In this document: positions 45,700 to 57,237 of the stretch, piece after piece | Position numbering within the stretch: the stretch's first letter is position 1 | Layout of the letters: each line of letters begins with the position of its first letter | From: Bryopsis sp. KO-2023 | Lineage: Eukaryota; Chlorophyta; Ulvophyceae; Bryopsidales; Bryopsidaceae | Direction: 5' to 3' | Length of the DNA: 64,000 bases | Assembly: GCA_030272585.1 (NCBI GenBank) | Contig: BSYQ01000006.1 | Location: 1,513,001-1,577,000, forward strand | Translations under genes and position numbers: made by a program | The notes under the pieces: model-generated | Databases searched by the model: none | Told to the model about the DNA's origin: nothing | The model's input: the letters and a program-made list of their open reading frames with translations, nothing else

Positions 45700-46660
45700 C
45701 TTCTTAACCGTTGACGTAAAAGCCAAAAGCGACCCGAAGATAAGCGACAACCTGAAGGGTTTTTTTTTAAGTATTGGATGAGATTTGACCGAGTTTCTGT
45801 CAAGGCACGTGATTGTAAACTTGTGTGGATGTAACTGTCAATCTCAGTTGGTGGTATTTACGACCAAGGAACAAACTTTATCTTACAATAAGTCGAGTCA
45901 TTATACTTTACAAACAAAATGAAATAAATCCCAGAGAGAGCAAAGTTTATCTTACAATAAGTTGAGTCACTATACTTCACAAACAAAAAATAATGAATCC
46001 CACTAAAACCACCCTCCACAAACAACTAATCCAGTAACAGAAACAGCCTATCCTCTACTCTATACTTTACAAACCAAAAAACACAAAATAACAAAATAAA
46101 ACAGATTCCACCAAAACATCCCTCCACAAACAACCAATCCAGTAACACAAACAGTATATCCTCTACTCTATAATTTAGAAACCAAAAAACACAAAATAAC
46201 AAAATAAAACAGATTCCACCAAAACATCCCTTCACAAACAACCAATCCTCTAACACCACACACACACACACACACACTTTCTTTGTTCAAAAAAGAATGA
46301 ACAAAAGAAACCTACTGGCTTTCCCCCCTCTGCAGAGACTTGATAAAAAATATTCAACATAAAAAACATCAACCATTCCCTCAGTCAAGCAAACCATACT
46401 GAATCAACTGCAAAAATTCAGTCAAGCAAACCATACTGAATAACCTGCAAAAATTCAGAATCCCTTGATCACTGAAAGATTTGTTGACCAACACAGGTGC
46501 CTACTTCGCAATGCTAGCCTTTGCCATTTCGGTTTTTCTCAATTTTGGTTTTTTTGTGCCAGCAACTCTGAATGCTCTTCTGCACAAAGCACTTGTGCCT
46601 GCAACGCAACTCCCCCACAAAAGCGACGAACAGGAAGAAACGTCTGAATCAGAACTAACA
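45700..46660. other. Low-complexity, A/C-rich region without a gene
   Basis: Between the minus-strand gene and the third beta-helix copy. It contains short repeated phrases (TTTATCTTACAATAAGT twice; CAGTCAAGCAAACCATACTG twice), the 108-bp tandem repeat and a (CA)n run (about 46257-46276). Minus-strand open stretches here are products of the repeat. Confidence 0.6.
46029..46250. repeat. 108-bp tandem repeat, two copies
   Basis: AATCCAGTAACA...ACATCCCTCCACAAACAACC recurs with a period of 108 bases (CCAGTAAC at 46031 and 46139), a few substitutions between copies. Confidence 0.8.
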
Positions 46661-46696
46661 AGTTGATATTCAGTTGTTGAACAATACCAACCAACC

Positions 46697-46697
46697 C

Positions 46698-46741
<44 letters not shown>
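46697..46741. repeat. (AAC)n microsatellite
   Basis: About fifteen AAC units, then AAGAAGAAC. Similar (AAC)n tracts sit inside every 3.78 kb unit. Confidence 0.9.
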
Positions 46742-47133
46742 GAAGAACAAATAGTTGAACAGCACCCCAAAGAGTCCTCTACCTGTGTCGGGTAGATCGC
46801 CAAAATAAACTGTGGGTGCTCTGCCGAATGGTTCGGAGCCAAGGTGGGGTCCAAACGTCCAGACCAGCCTCCGCGAGAATCCAGGATCTAATCTTGACCC
46901 AACAGCCTGCGGTCGTTTCCCGACGCGGCCAAACGAGCATAGATCAGCTGCAACTCGCAATTGGCGGCGAAAGTCTTGGGGTTTGCGGACACATGGGCAG
47001 AATTCCAGCCACAGTCGACACGTAACTTTCCAGCGAGATTTCTAGGGAAGGCGCCATTGCAGTAGGGCCCGAACCATATTGCGCGATCGAAACCGTGAAA
47101 ATCCACAAGGTGCAGGAAAGGCGACAGAAATGG

Positions 47134-47501
47134 CGTTCGATCGAATCGCAGACAAGCTCGAAAAAGACTTGGATCTGAAACTTTTTCTAGCCGCAGTGTC
47201 CGAGGAGGAGGGCCAGTCGAGATCATTCAAGAGCACAAGCAAAATCAAACTTACCACCGATGTGACATCGAATAAGTTTGGGGCGGCGGTTGCGCCTGTT
47301 GGCGGCCGCCCTCAATCCGACTGTGCTGGTCAGTGTTGGCTTGTTCGTCTTTGTTCTTCTACACAACGTGTATTTCCCGCGCGGGTTCCTTGACATGTGG
47401 ATCATCGATCAAGCACCTCGCAAAGAAGCCCATTCAGGCGTTACGTTTTGGATCCGTATTCATATCAGCAGCCGCAACGGTTGTATTGAATATTCAACGT
47501 C
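47134..47501 (+). other. Possible upstream exon of the third beta-helix copy
   Basis: An ATG at 47134 opens MAFDRIADKLEKDLDLKLFL and runs about 85 codons. In another frame, 47278 onward encodes a strongly hydrophobic segment (LNPTVLVSVGLFVFVLLHNV) that could be a signal anchor. Neither has a homologue in the two arms and I cannot link either to the beta-helix exon by clear splice sites. Confidence 0.2.
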
Positions 47502-50246
47502 TTGTGCGGTTGGATGGTAGGTGGGTCGGGGTGCGAGACCGTCCGCGCGGTGGTCGGAGTTTATGCGCGAGTGATCCTAGACTCCGCCATACTGAAGGAG
47601 CTGAACAACGATGTTGAGACGTTGGCAAATTGCGTGCCTCGTGGTGGGGTCCTGGAATTCGATCTGCCAGACGTGGTACTGGAGGATGCTGTGAAACTCA
47701 GGAGTCCCATCACCATCGAAGGAAATTGAGCATCATTTCAGTGTCCTGGCGACGAACGAAAAGGGGCTTTCCACATAAGATGCCTGGACTTAATTGCCCT
47801 GTTGAAAGCCCTTAAGGAAACGTGCAAATTATTGAATTGGGTGTGTTTGGTTGTGGAAAGCAGGTGTAATGATGTGACACTTTCAACCCTTGTTTTCAAG
47901 GGGTGCTTCCTTAATTCTATAGAGGGTCTGATTCATGTGCAAAACTCGACGAATGTCACTCTGGAGAATGTGGAGTTTGAGGGAAATGAAAACATTGGTG
48001 GAGGACCTGCAGGGCATCCAGCTGCCCAGTCTGGATTCAGGCTGTTGAATGTAAAAGCGATAAACAATACTGGGTCTTGGGGAGGGGTCATCGCTGCTCT
48101 GAATAATTCGGAAGCAACAATATTGGATTCCAAGGTCACCAGAAATGTAGCCTTGGAAAGTGGAGGTGCCATTTTCCAATGTCACAATTAGGGAAAGCAC
48201 TCTCGAAAAAACAGAGCAATTTTCCAATGTCACAATTAGGGAAAGCACCTTTGAAAAAAACAGAGCTGATGGGGACAGAAGTGCAATCTATGCTGAGGTA
48301 ACTTTTTTTTGCCTTATACAAATCCAAGGTTTGACAATCACTTGTAGAGGGAGGCTCAAATAAGAAGATGCTTCATTTCCTTGTTGGATTGATTTTTCTG
48401 TCCTTTTGTTTTTCGAGCTATATCTTGTAACAAAAAAATGCTTTTTTTAATCACTTCATCTTAGCGAGATACCATCTTTGCGAATCTTTGGTTGCTTTTT
48501 TTCTTACCTTCCAAATCCGACATATGTTTTCAAGCAAACGTTTTTTTTGTGTGTGTATGATTAGAGTCTGGACCTTGAGAAGAACTATGAGGTTCACGTG
48601 GCTGGATGTACATTTGAAAAAAGGGGGAAAAGACGAAGGGGGGACTGTTTTTTGTTCTGGTGAAGAGGGGGGTGCCCTGTATTTTTCTGGTCCAAATTTG
48701 AATGTGTCAATCCAGAGTTCGAACTTCATAGGTAACTGGGGTTACAGGGGTGGAGCCATCTATGCCACGGAATTGTCCAAACTCCAAATATTCAATTCTT
48801 CATTTGTTGACAACTATGCAACAGCAGGATCTGAGGGTAGAGGGGGTGATATATATTTTTTTCCCTCTGTTGAATCTCATGCAGCCTTGGATGTGTCCAA
48901 GAGCATCTTTCACAGAAACTATGCTGATGCTGGTGGAGCTGTAGCCATACAGGTGTGAAATATATTTTTGAACGTTTTTTCCTTTTCGTGACTCACAAAG
49001 GTCGACATTTCCAAAACTTCAGAGATATCTCCTAACCGTCTCTTGTGGGCATGAGGTTATTGTTTTCAAATTCACTTTATCTTGGTGCTTTTCAAAGATA
49101 GAGGTGGTGAAAGTATGAACAGGAAACAAGGGCAATTGATGTAGCTTGCGAGGACATTGTAACCGCGCTTACTGTTGCACACACGGCTCCACCCCGCTCC
49201 CAAGCTACATTCCCCTTGAAGTAACAATCATCAACATAAACATCCCCACCATCCATAGACACAGCCCACCCTGGAAACCTCGATTACCGTTGGTTGTTTT
49301 CTTATTTCCTTTGCTTACATTTGCAGAGCTAATTTGCGGTTGCAACAATAGGAAATCTGAGCAAGGTCCATTTCCTTCTAAAGAATATAGATCCTGTTTG
49401 TTTTTTCAGGTTGAGGGGTACTCCTTTTCAGAAAAAATCTCAACAATTACTCTTCGTTCTTGAGGATTGTTTGAAATTAAGGCCGTTGGAGGTGTGGAAC
49501 ACGTTAAACTTGCAAGCTTTCATGGGATGGGTGGAGCTATGATGATGAAAGGGATTGAGCTGGTTTCAGCAATCAAAAACTGTACTTTCTCAAGAAACGA
49601 GGCAAGAAGTGGAGGCAGGAAGTGGAGGAGCCCTGTATGCTAAAGATGTTTGGGAACTGACAGTACATTACTCCAATTTTTTTCTGGGGTTGACCCTCAA
49701 AAGAGGGGCACTGACAGGTGTCTGTATGCCTGATTATTAAAATGGAATAATGTCATTGAAGAAAAAAGTATTTTCAAAAAACAAAGCAAGGTGGGGAGGT
49801 GCTGCCTCATTCACTTACTTGGAAATCTGGTTCCTTTCTGTGAGGCCGCCTGTGATCAACCAAGCACACTTTTTGGAAAACCTTGCAACGGATGGAGGAG
49901 GGGCCATTGATATGAAAGAGACAGAGCTGGAGTGTCAATCCTGTCATTTTTATTCCAACAGTGCTGGGGATGATAAGCATGCAATCAGCAAAAAGAGCCC
50001 AATCAGCTGCACAAGCACTTAAGTGACCCTCAGGAATTCCAGCATCATCGGATGCACAGCAACAAAATCAGGAGGGGGGATTTATTTGGAGGATGGAACC
50101 TTCAATGGGCAAAATCTTACAGCCATGAACAACACTGCTGACATAAGTGGAGGTGGCCTTGCCATGGACTTTAAGACTCTTGCATCGTTGGCTGGCTGGG
50201 AATGCGAATCCTGTTTGTTCATTGGAATCCTGTTTGTTTTTTTTTG
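47502..50246 (+). pseudogene. Third beta-helix gene copy, direct and colinear
   Basis: Exons: 47502 to about 47830 (RAVVGVYARVILDSA, GGVLEFDLPDVVLED), about 47860-48298 (LIHVQNSTNVTLENVEFEGN, GGVIAALNNSEATILDS; donor GAG|GTAACT intact), about 48567-48951 (GGALYFSGPNLNVSIQSSNF, GGAIYATELSKLQIFNSSF, CAG|GTGTGA donor), and 49555-50225 in broken pieces (GGAIDMKETELECQSC, GGGIYLEDGTFNGQNLTAMN). This copy shows the original order that is inverted in the arms. It has its own lesions: TGA at 47728 where the arms have GGA, a duplicated GTCACAATTAGGGAAAGCAC segment near 48180/48230, a missing exon and an inverted exon. It ends abruptly where a unit fragment begins at 50249. Expected product: secreted or surface parallel beta-helix protein. 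Confidence 0.65.
49140..49290 (-). pseudogene. Beta-helix exon inverted within the third copy
   Basis: Minus-strand residues MDGGDVYVDDCYFKGNVAW and GGAVCATVSAVTMSS match the right-arm exon at 35418-35185, which is on the same strand as its gene. Here the surrounding exons are all plus strand, so about 150 bases flipped. Confidence 0.6.
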
Positions 50247-50248
50247 TA

Positions 50249-51216
50249 GCTGCCACAATTTTTTTGATCAGTCCATTCACCCTCCTGACTCTGTTTCACC
50301 CTGAAATGTGTCGTCCAACCATTTCCAGCCATGACTGGTTTCCAGAAGGAAACCACTGGGTCGTTTTCCTGCACACAGACTAATAGCTAGAAGCCACAGT
50401 TTTTTTCTCAAAAAAAAAAGAAAAGAGAAAGGCAGAACTGCAACACCCATGTTTGTTTCAACGATCGCAGAAAAGCTGTGAACACCGAAGTGGAGGAGCT
50501 GAAACCACAAGCTTTCAGAAATCTGTCGGGCGATGGTTTTGATGCTCGTCTCAAAAGCGCACTGGAAAGCTCTCTCGCCTGTTGAAAACCAACCCCCCCC
50601 ATGTCAATCCCCCGCTCGACGAATGCTGGGCAGTCGAAACAAGTCGAAAGACGGATCGATTTCCTTCAGCTCACGGAACAATACGGTGTGGTGCTACTCC
50701 AGAGATGTGTGCGCCGAACCCAAATCCTTCAGCTCTATCTACACACTTTCACGTTGTTCGACTTTCTCTGCATTCCCCATTCTCCAAAGTCGTTCTCGAC
50801 GTTTCGTCGATAAAAACTGCTTCTGAGAAGGTGAGTCTTCGCTCGTGTCCCCCTTCGCTTGGTTCAGAGGTTTAACGTGAATCTCTGTTAATCAAGTGGC
50901 GGGGGTTCGAGCCGACCTCTGAACCATGACGTCTGAAGACGTTGATAGAAGCGCCAAGGCGTGGACGGAAGTGCCCAGAGGCCGGGTCTCAGGCGGTGGG
51001 GGGACGCTCCCACCCGGGAAGACGGGTTATGCTAAATTTTTGTTTTTTTTATTTTTTATTTTTTTTGCTTGCATGCTTGTAGGCTGGTTTGTTGGTCTGT
51101 TGGTTGCTTGTGTGTGTTTTTGTGTATTTTGGGGCCCCTGAATTGGTGGTTGCCTGCATCTTTGGCTACAGTGCATGCATATTTTTGTGGTCGGAACGTA
51201 CGTGATTGCAATGAAC
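50249..51216 (-). repeat. Fragment of the 3.7 kb unit, reverse
   Basis: Matches 15460-16374. It starts at GCTGCCACAATT and ends at GCAATGAACA like the single reverse copy. The middle (about 50555-50830) contains about 270 bases not found in the other units. It truncates the third beta-helix copy. Confidence 0.75.
50861..50925 (+). ncRNA. 65-nt tRNA-like hairpin, right block
   Basis: Perfect 10-bp stem GGTTCAGAGG/CCTCTGAACC and near B box, identical core to unit copies. Confidence 0.45.
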
Positions 51217-53542
51217 ACACAGGGATCGTTGTGAGAACAACGATTGAGCAAGAGTGTCTTCTTGCTCTGCGCTTCGACTTGGACTCCTAGAGTCGTTAAG
51301 GATCGGACAGACGCGTGACGGAGCTGTTAGCGCTTCAAGTGAAGACAAAAAAAAGGATGCATTCTGAATATCGAGTATCTTCTCTGTGCATGCGATGTAT
51401 TTTATTTATGTTATCTTTCCTTTGATGCCAGGTGCCTGGGGCGAACCAACACAACCTTGCAAATCATCCTGAGAATCATTAGCTTTTTCTGCTTTGGAAA
51501 GAAAAAATAGAACATCGCTGGAGTCATCGATGGACAAACAGAGGGACCTGTATCATCAACATGCAAAAATGGTCAATATTGAGCAGAAAGAATCAGTCAA
51601 ATTCATTCTGCTCGTTTTACTGACAGTTCTCGACCAACACAGCGGCAACATAAAAATTGAAACGTTTCAACGTAAAGCTAAACCGACAGCTGTAATGAGA
51701 AAAAAAGAATAAAAGAAACGACGAAAACAAGAGCAAAAGAACTCTGAAAAGGAGTGGGGTTGAAACCTAATAATAATAATAACAACAACAAAACTCGGCA
51801 AAAAAAGATCACCATCGAGCGGGATCTGCCCGGAGTAATCGTGGATTCTTGTCTTGATATTTGTTTTTTTTTTTCAACCAGCAGCTCGGGCTGCTCCAAT
51901 TCGTTAGTCCTGGATTTAGAGCATCGTGTGTGGGGTTTTCATGGTTGGCGGGGAAAGACTGAAGCGAAAATGCCTTCGTCCACGGCACTGAACTTTTTTT
52001 TTTAATATTCCAATCAGGATGTCAGTAAACAGTTTCCTTCCCCGTATTTCCTCAAGGGAAAGAAACTGGATGAAACGCCAAGTTTCTAAGTTTTGTGGAA
52101 GAGCGTAGAACTGTGATAATTTGACTTCGATAATTGATTAGAAAAAACAAGAAGAAGAGGTTCATGAACAGACCTTGCCGCCTTGCTTAAAACTGTGTGG
52201 TTAGTGGAACCTGTGTCAGGAAATGGCGGCATGGATGCTGATGTGGGTGCAAGTCCATCATCCATGGAGAAGAAAGAGGGATTTGTTTATTTCTGTTGGG
52301 TTGAAGAACTTTTCAAATCAAAATATACGATAAATTGTTATACCCTGGAGTCCTAATTATTTTCTGTTTTGTTTTAATGAAAATGGATTGCAATGATTTC
52401 TTTACAGAATTATGGGTAGGAGTCCGACGAGAAATTAGCTGGAGCAAATCGACGACACAAGAAAAAGTTCAAGACGGTGTGACGATAGGGGGACCTTCAT
52501 TTTTAATATTAATATCTGTTTTCTTGGAGGGAGGGGGTGTAGTTTTTCTTATCTTCTTGTGGCCCTTTTGTCGTCCCACTTTGTTCGAAAGAATGTGGCC
52601 CGTACTAATTGCAAGGTTCTGAACGCAAGATCGATTTCCCAGCTGGGGAGTCTTGTGGAATCATCGATGTTTTTTCATGGATGCGAGCGTCTGCGTGTGG
52701 CTCTTTTGTGGCCCGAAAAAATACTCGGTAAACTTTTTTTAAGGCCTAAATTTGCAAAAAAAATAATAACGGGGGGGGGGGGGGGATTTTCCCATCGAAC
52801 CTGAGCAGTTGCTCAGTTGAGATTTGTTGTGGACCTTACAAACAAATCTTTTTGTAAGGCCGACAACATTCATACCGCAGGAATGCTATTCCTGTTCAAT
52901 GATTTGCCTTAATCGAGTTTGTGGATTTCCAGTGGCAATGTTTCAGAGAAATCGTGTTGCCACCAATCCAGTCCAGTCTCGACACAAACCAGTTTTGTTT
53001 TGTCAGACAGGAGGCTGGTCGACACAAAGTTCCAGAAATTGGAACTGCGCAGCTCCAATAAGAACTCCCAACCCACTCTGTTTCTAGTTAACAGTAAAAC
53101 ATCAAAACTTTCCATCCTAATTCTTCCTCCCCACTCTTCATCGCCAAACATAAGATCAACATCTTCCCATTCCCAAAACAAAATCCACACTCCACTCCTT
53201 CCGACCGGCAGCAGAATCATAACTACTCTAAAATATTACACATCCTCTTAGACGCTTCCGTCCACAGTTCTGGAATGGAGGTGCGTTGCAATACATCCAC
53301 AGGTACTCCTCCAAAGTGAACCAACGAGAACATGCCTGGCTCTCCTCCTTGCTACAATACAAAATACAGAATTCTATAGAATACAGTTCCCCAATCAACA
53401 TTTCCAACTCTTTGTACAAACAACTACCTCCACATCCCTCAGCCCCCTACAGAAATTTCAAAAACAATATCCCTGGCGTATAGGACAAGCCTAACGCACC
53501 CTACTGGAAGTTGTGCAATTTTTCCAGCGTGCATGATTTTTT
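51217..53542 (+). repeat. Second copy of the spacer block
   Basis: Direct repeat of 16375-18762, shorter at its start (the 16560-16850 part is missing). It shares the GGAAAGACTGAAGCGAAAATG region, the G run (52771-52786) and the palindromic ACAAACAAATCTTTTTGTAAG. A 250-base insertion near 53110-53440 is unique to this copy. No gene supported. Confidence 0.65.
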
Positions 53543-54888
53543 CCCACCTGTCGATGAAGTTTTGAAGCAAACCTATTTTTGTATGGGCCATACTAGATCA
53601 GGGGTGTACCAATGGCTTTTATTCTGATTGAACCCCCTGTCTTTCTTCCGTGTTTCCTTTTGAAAAGGCATATAGAGACCTGTATTTTAATTGCTTGGAT
53701 TACTCCTGGTATTTTCGTGGCAGTGGAAAATTCTTGGCTCTTATCTTCTTGGGCGATAAGATTTTGATGGAGGGGGGGGGGGGGTTGCCAATCAATGATT
53801 GGCCGAGTCTCACAGAGTCTCATGATGTGCTCATGTTCGTTGATGTTGCCTCTCTTTTTGTGTTTTCGATGTAATTTTTGGTTTGTTTTTGCTTTCCTTT
53901 TCTGAACGGGCGTTGTCGAAACTTTAGCAGTGAATTGGGATCCACGTCAGATTGGCGTTCCTTCCAAACCCTGCCCAAGGAGGCACCCTGTGTGTCGGAC
54001 TTGATCACTAGATTCAAGGTTCTCGGCTCTTGGAAGTGATCGCGCTCAACGTTGGAGCTCAAGGGGTCGCATCACGTGGGGCGATTTGCAGCCACAGAAC
54101 GCGCCACGCAAGCGAAGTAAGAAGTGACAAACGCTTGTGTCGTCTCTGTCGACTTTTTGGCCAACCACTTTACACGACTTGGTTGAATACCCCATTTAAT
54201 AGTGTACACTTGATGACGCACTCGTGAGCACAAAAAGGGCCCTCCCTGGAGGTGTCTCACGACTGCTGAGAGTGTACACCAAGGGTGTCGACAGTGGGCA
54301 CCGGCCCACGCGTGGGGGGAAGCGAGGCAGAGGGTGGGCGTGTCTCGAGTTTTTGTTTTCGTTTGGCTTTTTGTCCGCTTCAAATGTGTTTGTGTTGAAA
54401 CAAAGCGCGCCGCCACCTGACTTTGGGACGTTTTTCCAACATTCTTTTATCATAAAAAAGAAGAGATAATCGATGAACCACAACGCAACCAATCCGGTAG
54501 AAGGATGGTTTTTCAGTTTGCTGTGCGCACACACCTGCGCCTCCGAAAAACATCCACTTCCCACAGTCTGCACGCCGCCACCAGTGTGGAAACTTGTTGT
54601 CTGTGACGCAACTTTCCTATTCCTGCCTGGAACTTCTCTTTGTTGAAGGTCCCAGGCCAGAGGTGCAAGCACCTCTTGCCCCATGCCCCCAAACGGTGTC
54701 AATCAATGGTGTGGAACAAAACGGATAGCGAGACGTTGACTCCAACGAGCGTGGTTTTCGTTTTGGGAAGGGGAAGATGTGGATCGTATAATTGAGAGTG
54801 GGGAGGAATTAGGAAAGGGGAAATCTTGATGTTTTGTTGTCAACTGAGGGTGGTGCTGTCGAGTGAGTTGGAGCTCTTCTTGGAGCCT
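53543..54888 (+). repeat. Second locus: partial unit
   Basis: Counterpart of 18763-20255 with an internal deletion (about 180 bases lost near 53594). Confidence 0.75.
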
Positions 54889-54953
54889 CACAGTTCCAGT
54901 GATCGATTGATTGATTGACTGTGAGAATGGTTTCATCACCCCACTGGAAGTTA
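54889..54953 (+). repeat. 65-bp unit junction, second locus
   Basis: Same junction sequence and inverted pair as in the main array, so the head-to-tail arrangement existed before the two loci separated. Confidence 0.75.
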
Positions 54954-57089
54954 TGTTCATTGCAATCACGTACGTTCCGACCACAAATATATGCATGCAC
55001 TGTATCCAAAGATGCAGTCAACCACCAATTCAGGGGCCCCAAAACACACAAAAACACACACAAACAACCAACATACCAACAAACCAGCCTACAAGCATGC
55101 AAGCAAAAAAAATAAAAATTAACATAACCCGTCTTCCCGGGTGGGAGCGTCCCCCCACCGCCTGAGACCCGGCCTCTGGGCACTTCCGTCCACGCCTTGG
55201 CGCTTCTATCAACGTCTTCAGACGTCATGGTTCAGAGGTCGGCTCGAACCCCCGCCACTTGATTAACAGAGATTCACGTTAAACCTCTGAACCAAGCGAA
55301 GGGGGACACGAGCGATGACCTACGGCGAGCTGACACTCAAATACCCGCTTCATTTGATGACTCATCGTTGTCTCAACACCCCCAGTAACTCCTCACAGAA
55401 GCAACACGCGCGCAGGGTGTGTCGAAGTGAAAACAATGGCGTGTTTGATTCGCACGAAGATATCTTTGTCGAAACGTCGAGAAAGAAGTTGAAGCATGAG
55501 GAGTGCAGAGAACGTGAGACGAACTTCAGGGCAGAGCTGGAGGATTTGGGTTTGGTGAGAGAGCTTTCGATTTTGAGACGAGCATCAAAACCATCGCCCG
55601 ACAGATTTCTGAAAGCTTGTGGTTTCAGCTCCTCCACTTCGGTGTTCACAGCTTTTCTGCGATCGTTGAAACAAACATGGGTGTTTTCTTTTCTTTTTCT
55701 TCGAGGGAAAAACTGTGGCTTCTATCTATTAGTCTGTGTGCAGAAAAACGACCCAGTGGTTTCCTTCTGGAAACCAGTCATGATTGGCAATGGGTGGACA
55801 ACATATTTCAGGGTGAAACAGACTCAGGAGGATGAATGGGCTGATCACAAAATTGTGGCAGCCACATCTCTGTGCACCAACATCGACAGCATCCCCCTCC
55901 ACAACGTTCCACTTGTGAACGCAACAAGTAACTTTGTTTGCTTCAAGTCGAATGCGATTTCGAGTGCATGCACCTTTAAGTGGAATTTTGGTGAACAACC
56001 ACTGCATCACTGTGTTGCCACTTCCTCTCTTTTTTCTTTTATCCTGTCATGACAGCCGCAATTTCCTCCGTTTGGATGAAAAAAAGCTCGTCGCTTCTGG
56101 GGTCCCTCAGATTATCACCCACAGAACGATTAATAAAAAAAAATCCCTCAATATTTTACTCGAGTTGCTGCATCTTTCTGAGTGTTCGTAACTGAATGAC
56201 AAGGATCCAACAAAAGTGCCGCCTTGTCAGACTCAAGACAAGTGACATGCATCCAGGTAATCCATCCCACCCACCTCCCACAACAAATGAACTTGATACA
56301 GATGACATATGACGGGATGTAGTGGAATGTATTCCCAGTACCGAATGTGTGGCCCGTGTGCTTAAGAAGAATACTGCAAAGATCAATACCTGGCCTCCAG
56401 TAAAATTTCAGTAAAAATTTTGCCTCCAGGTGACAGAACTCAATCAATGGTTACAAACTTTGCGTTCTCCCCAGCCTCTGTCTGTCGTCGTCCAGGCACG
56501 TTGAAAGAGATAATGGTGGGGTTGCGAATCGATTGCAATCAACGTTGGGTTTGTCCCGAAAATTGAAAAACATCGACAAAAATGGGTTGCACACGTGACC
56601 ACGCCGCCGCTACTTCATGCCACCTTTTTTTGGGAGAAGGGGTTAGATGGGTTCTATCTGGCAGAAACTGAGGAGGGATGTGAGGAGGGAGAAGTTGTGA
56701 GAAATAATCGTCTTGTAGCAGACTTTCTGTTTTTTCTTACACTGTGAAAGGAAGAAAGCACTCAAAAGAAAAATGATGCTCTTGCCATTCATATTATTTC
56801 TGATTCGTACATTTTCGGTTGTCGCATGCTTTGCAAGAAAGAATGAGGCTTTCTGATTGTTTATCGATGAAATTATATTGCACAGAATCAGCATTGATCA
56901 GTCCCGAATCCTATTCAGCTAAAACGGGTTGAAAAAAAACTGTGACACTCCATCATTTGTATTCATTTTCTTTTCCTAAGAGTATTGTTAAAAAAAAGGG
57001 AATGAAGAATTTTATCCTGGTAGAATGGAGTGGGGTTAAAAGCACGAACACAGTCAGGCAAAAAAAAAAAGGGATGAACCATCTTGCAG
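54954..57089 (+). repeat. Truncated unit, second locus
   Basis: Follows the unit up to CATCTTGCAG and then stops; the last 1.6 kb is missing. The large plus-strand ORF here runs 55315-56052 and starts MTYGELTLKYPLHLMTHRCL thanks to a CG dinucleotide absent from the other copies, then ends early. Residue changes against the array (P to A, L to F; on the other strand E to K, W to C) argue against coding. Confidence 0.75.
55229..55293 (-). ncRNA. 65-nt tRNA-like hairpin, second locus
   Basis: Identical to the array copies, perfect 10-bp outer stem. Confidence 0.45.
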
Positions 57090-57237
57090 TGTCAGAATTG
57101 ATGGGAAGGTAGCTCGTGATTGATTAGAAGGAGTCATTTCATAGAATTAGAACATGGGATAGATCGAACATGGTTGTGGTTAAAAGAACGGAGGTACCTT
57201 GATTCGATGTAAGCAGCTGTTTACTCACGTTCTTGAT
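57090..57237 (+). other. Start of retroelement sequence (leader or LTR remnant)
   Basis: The unit breaks off at CTTGCAG and the next bases are TGTCAGAATT, a TG start as in LTRs. No LTR pair can be shown because no second copy lies in the window. An in-frame TAA at 57181 precedes the Gag-protease ORF. Confidence 0.3.

Noticed and set aside
46026-46277. Minus-strand ORF with repeated hydrophobic 36-residue segment
   Set aside because: It is the translation of the 108-bp tandem repeat (108 is a multiple of 3, so frames stay open by chance).
46501-46854. Minus-strand ORF with a long Cys or Leu run
   Set aside because: Product of translating the (AAC)n microsatellite in alternative frames.
57199-57237. 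Upstream TTG start for the Gag-protease ORF
   Set aside because: Nuclear eukaryotic genes start at ATG; the first in-frame ATG is at 57238. The same applies to the apparent TTG start of the second Gag at 60149 (ATG at 60185).
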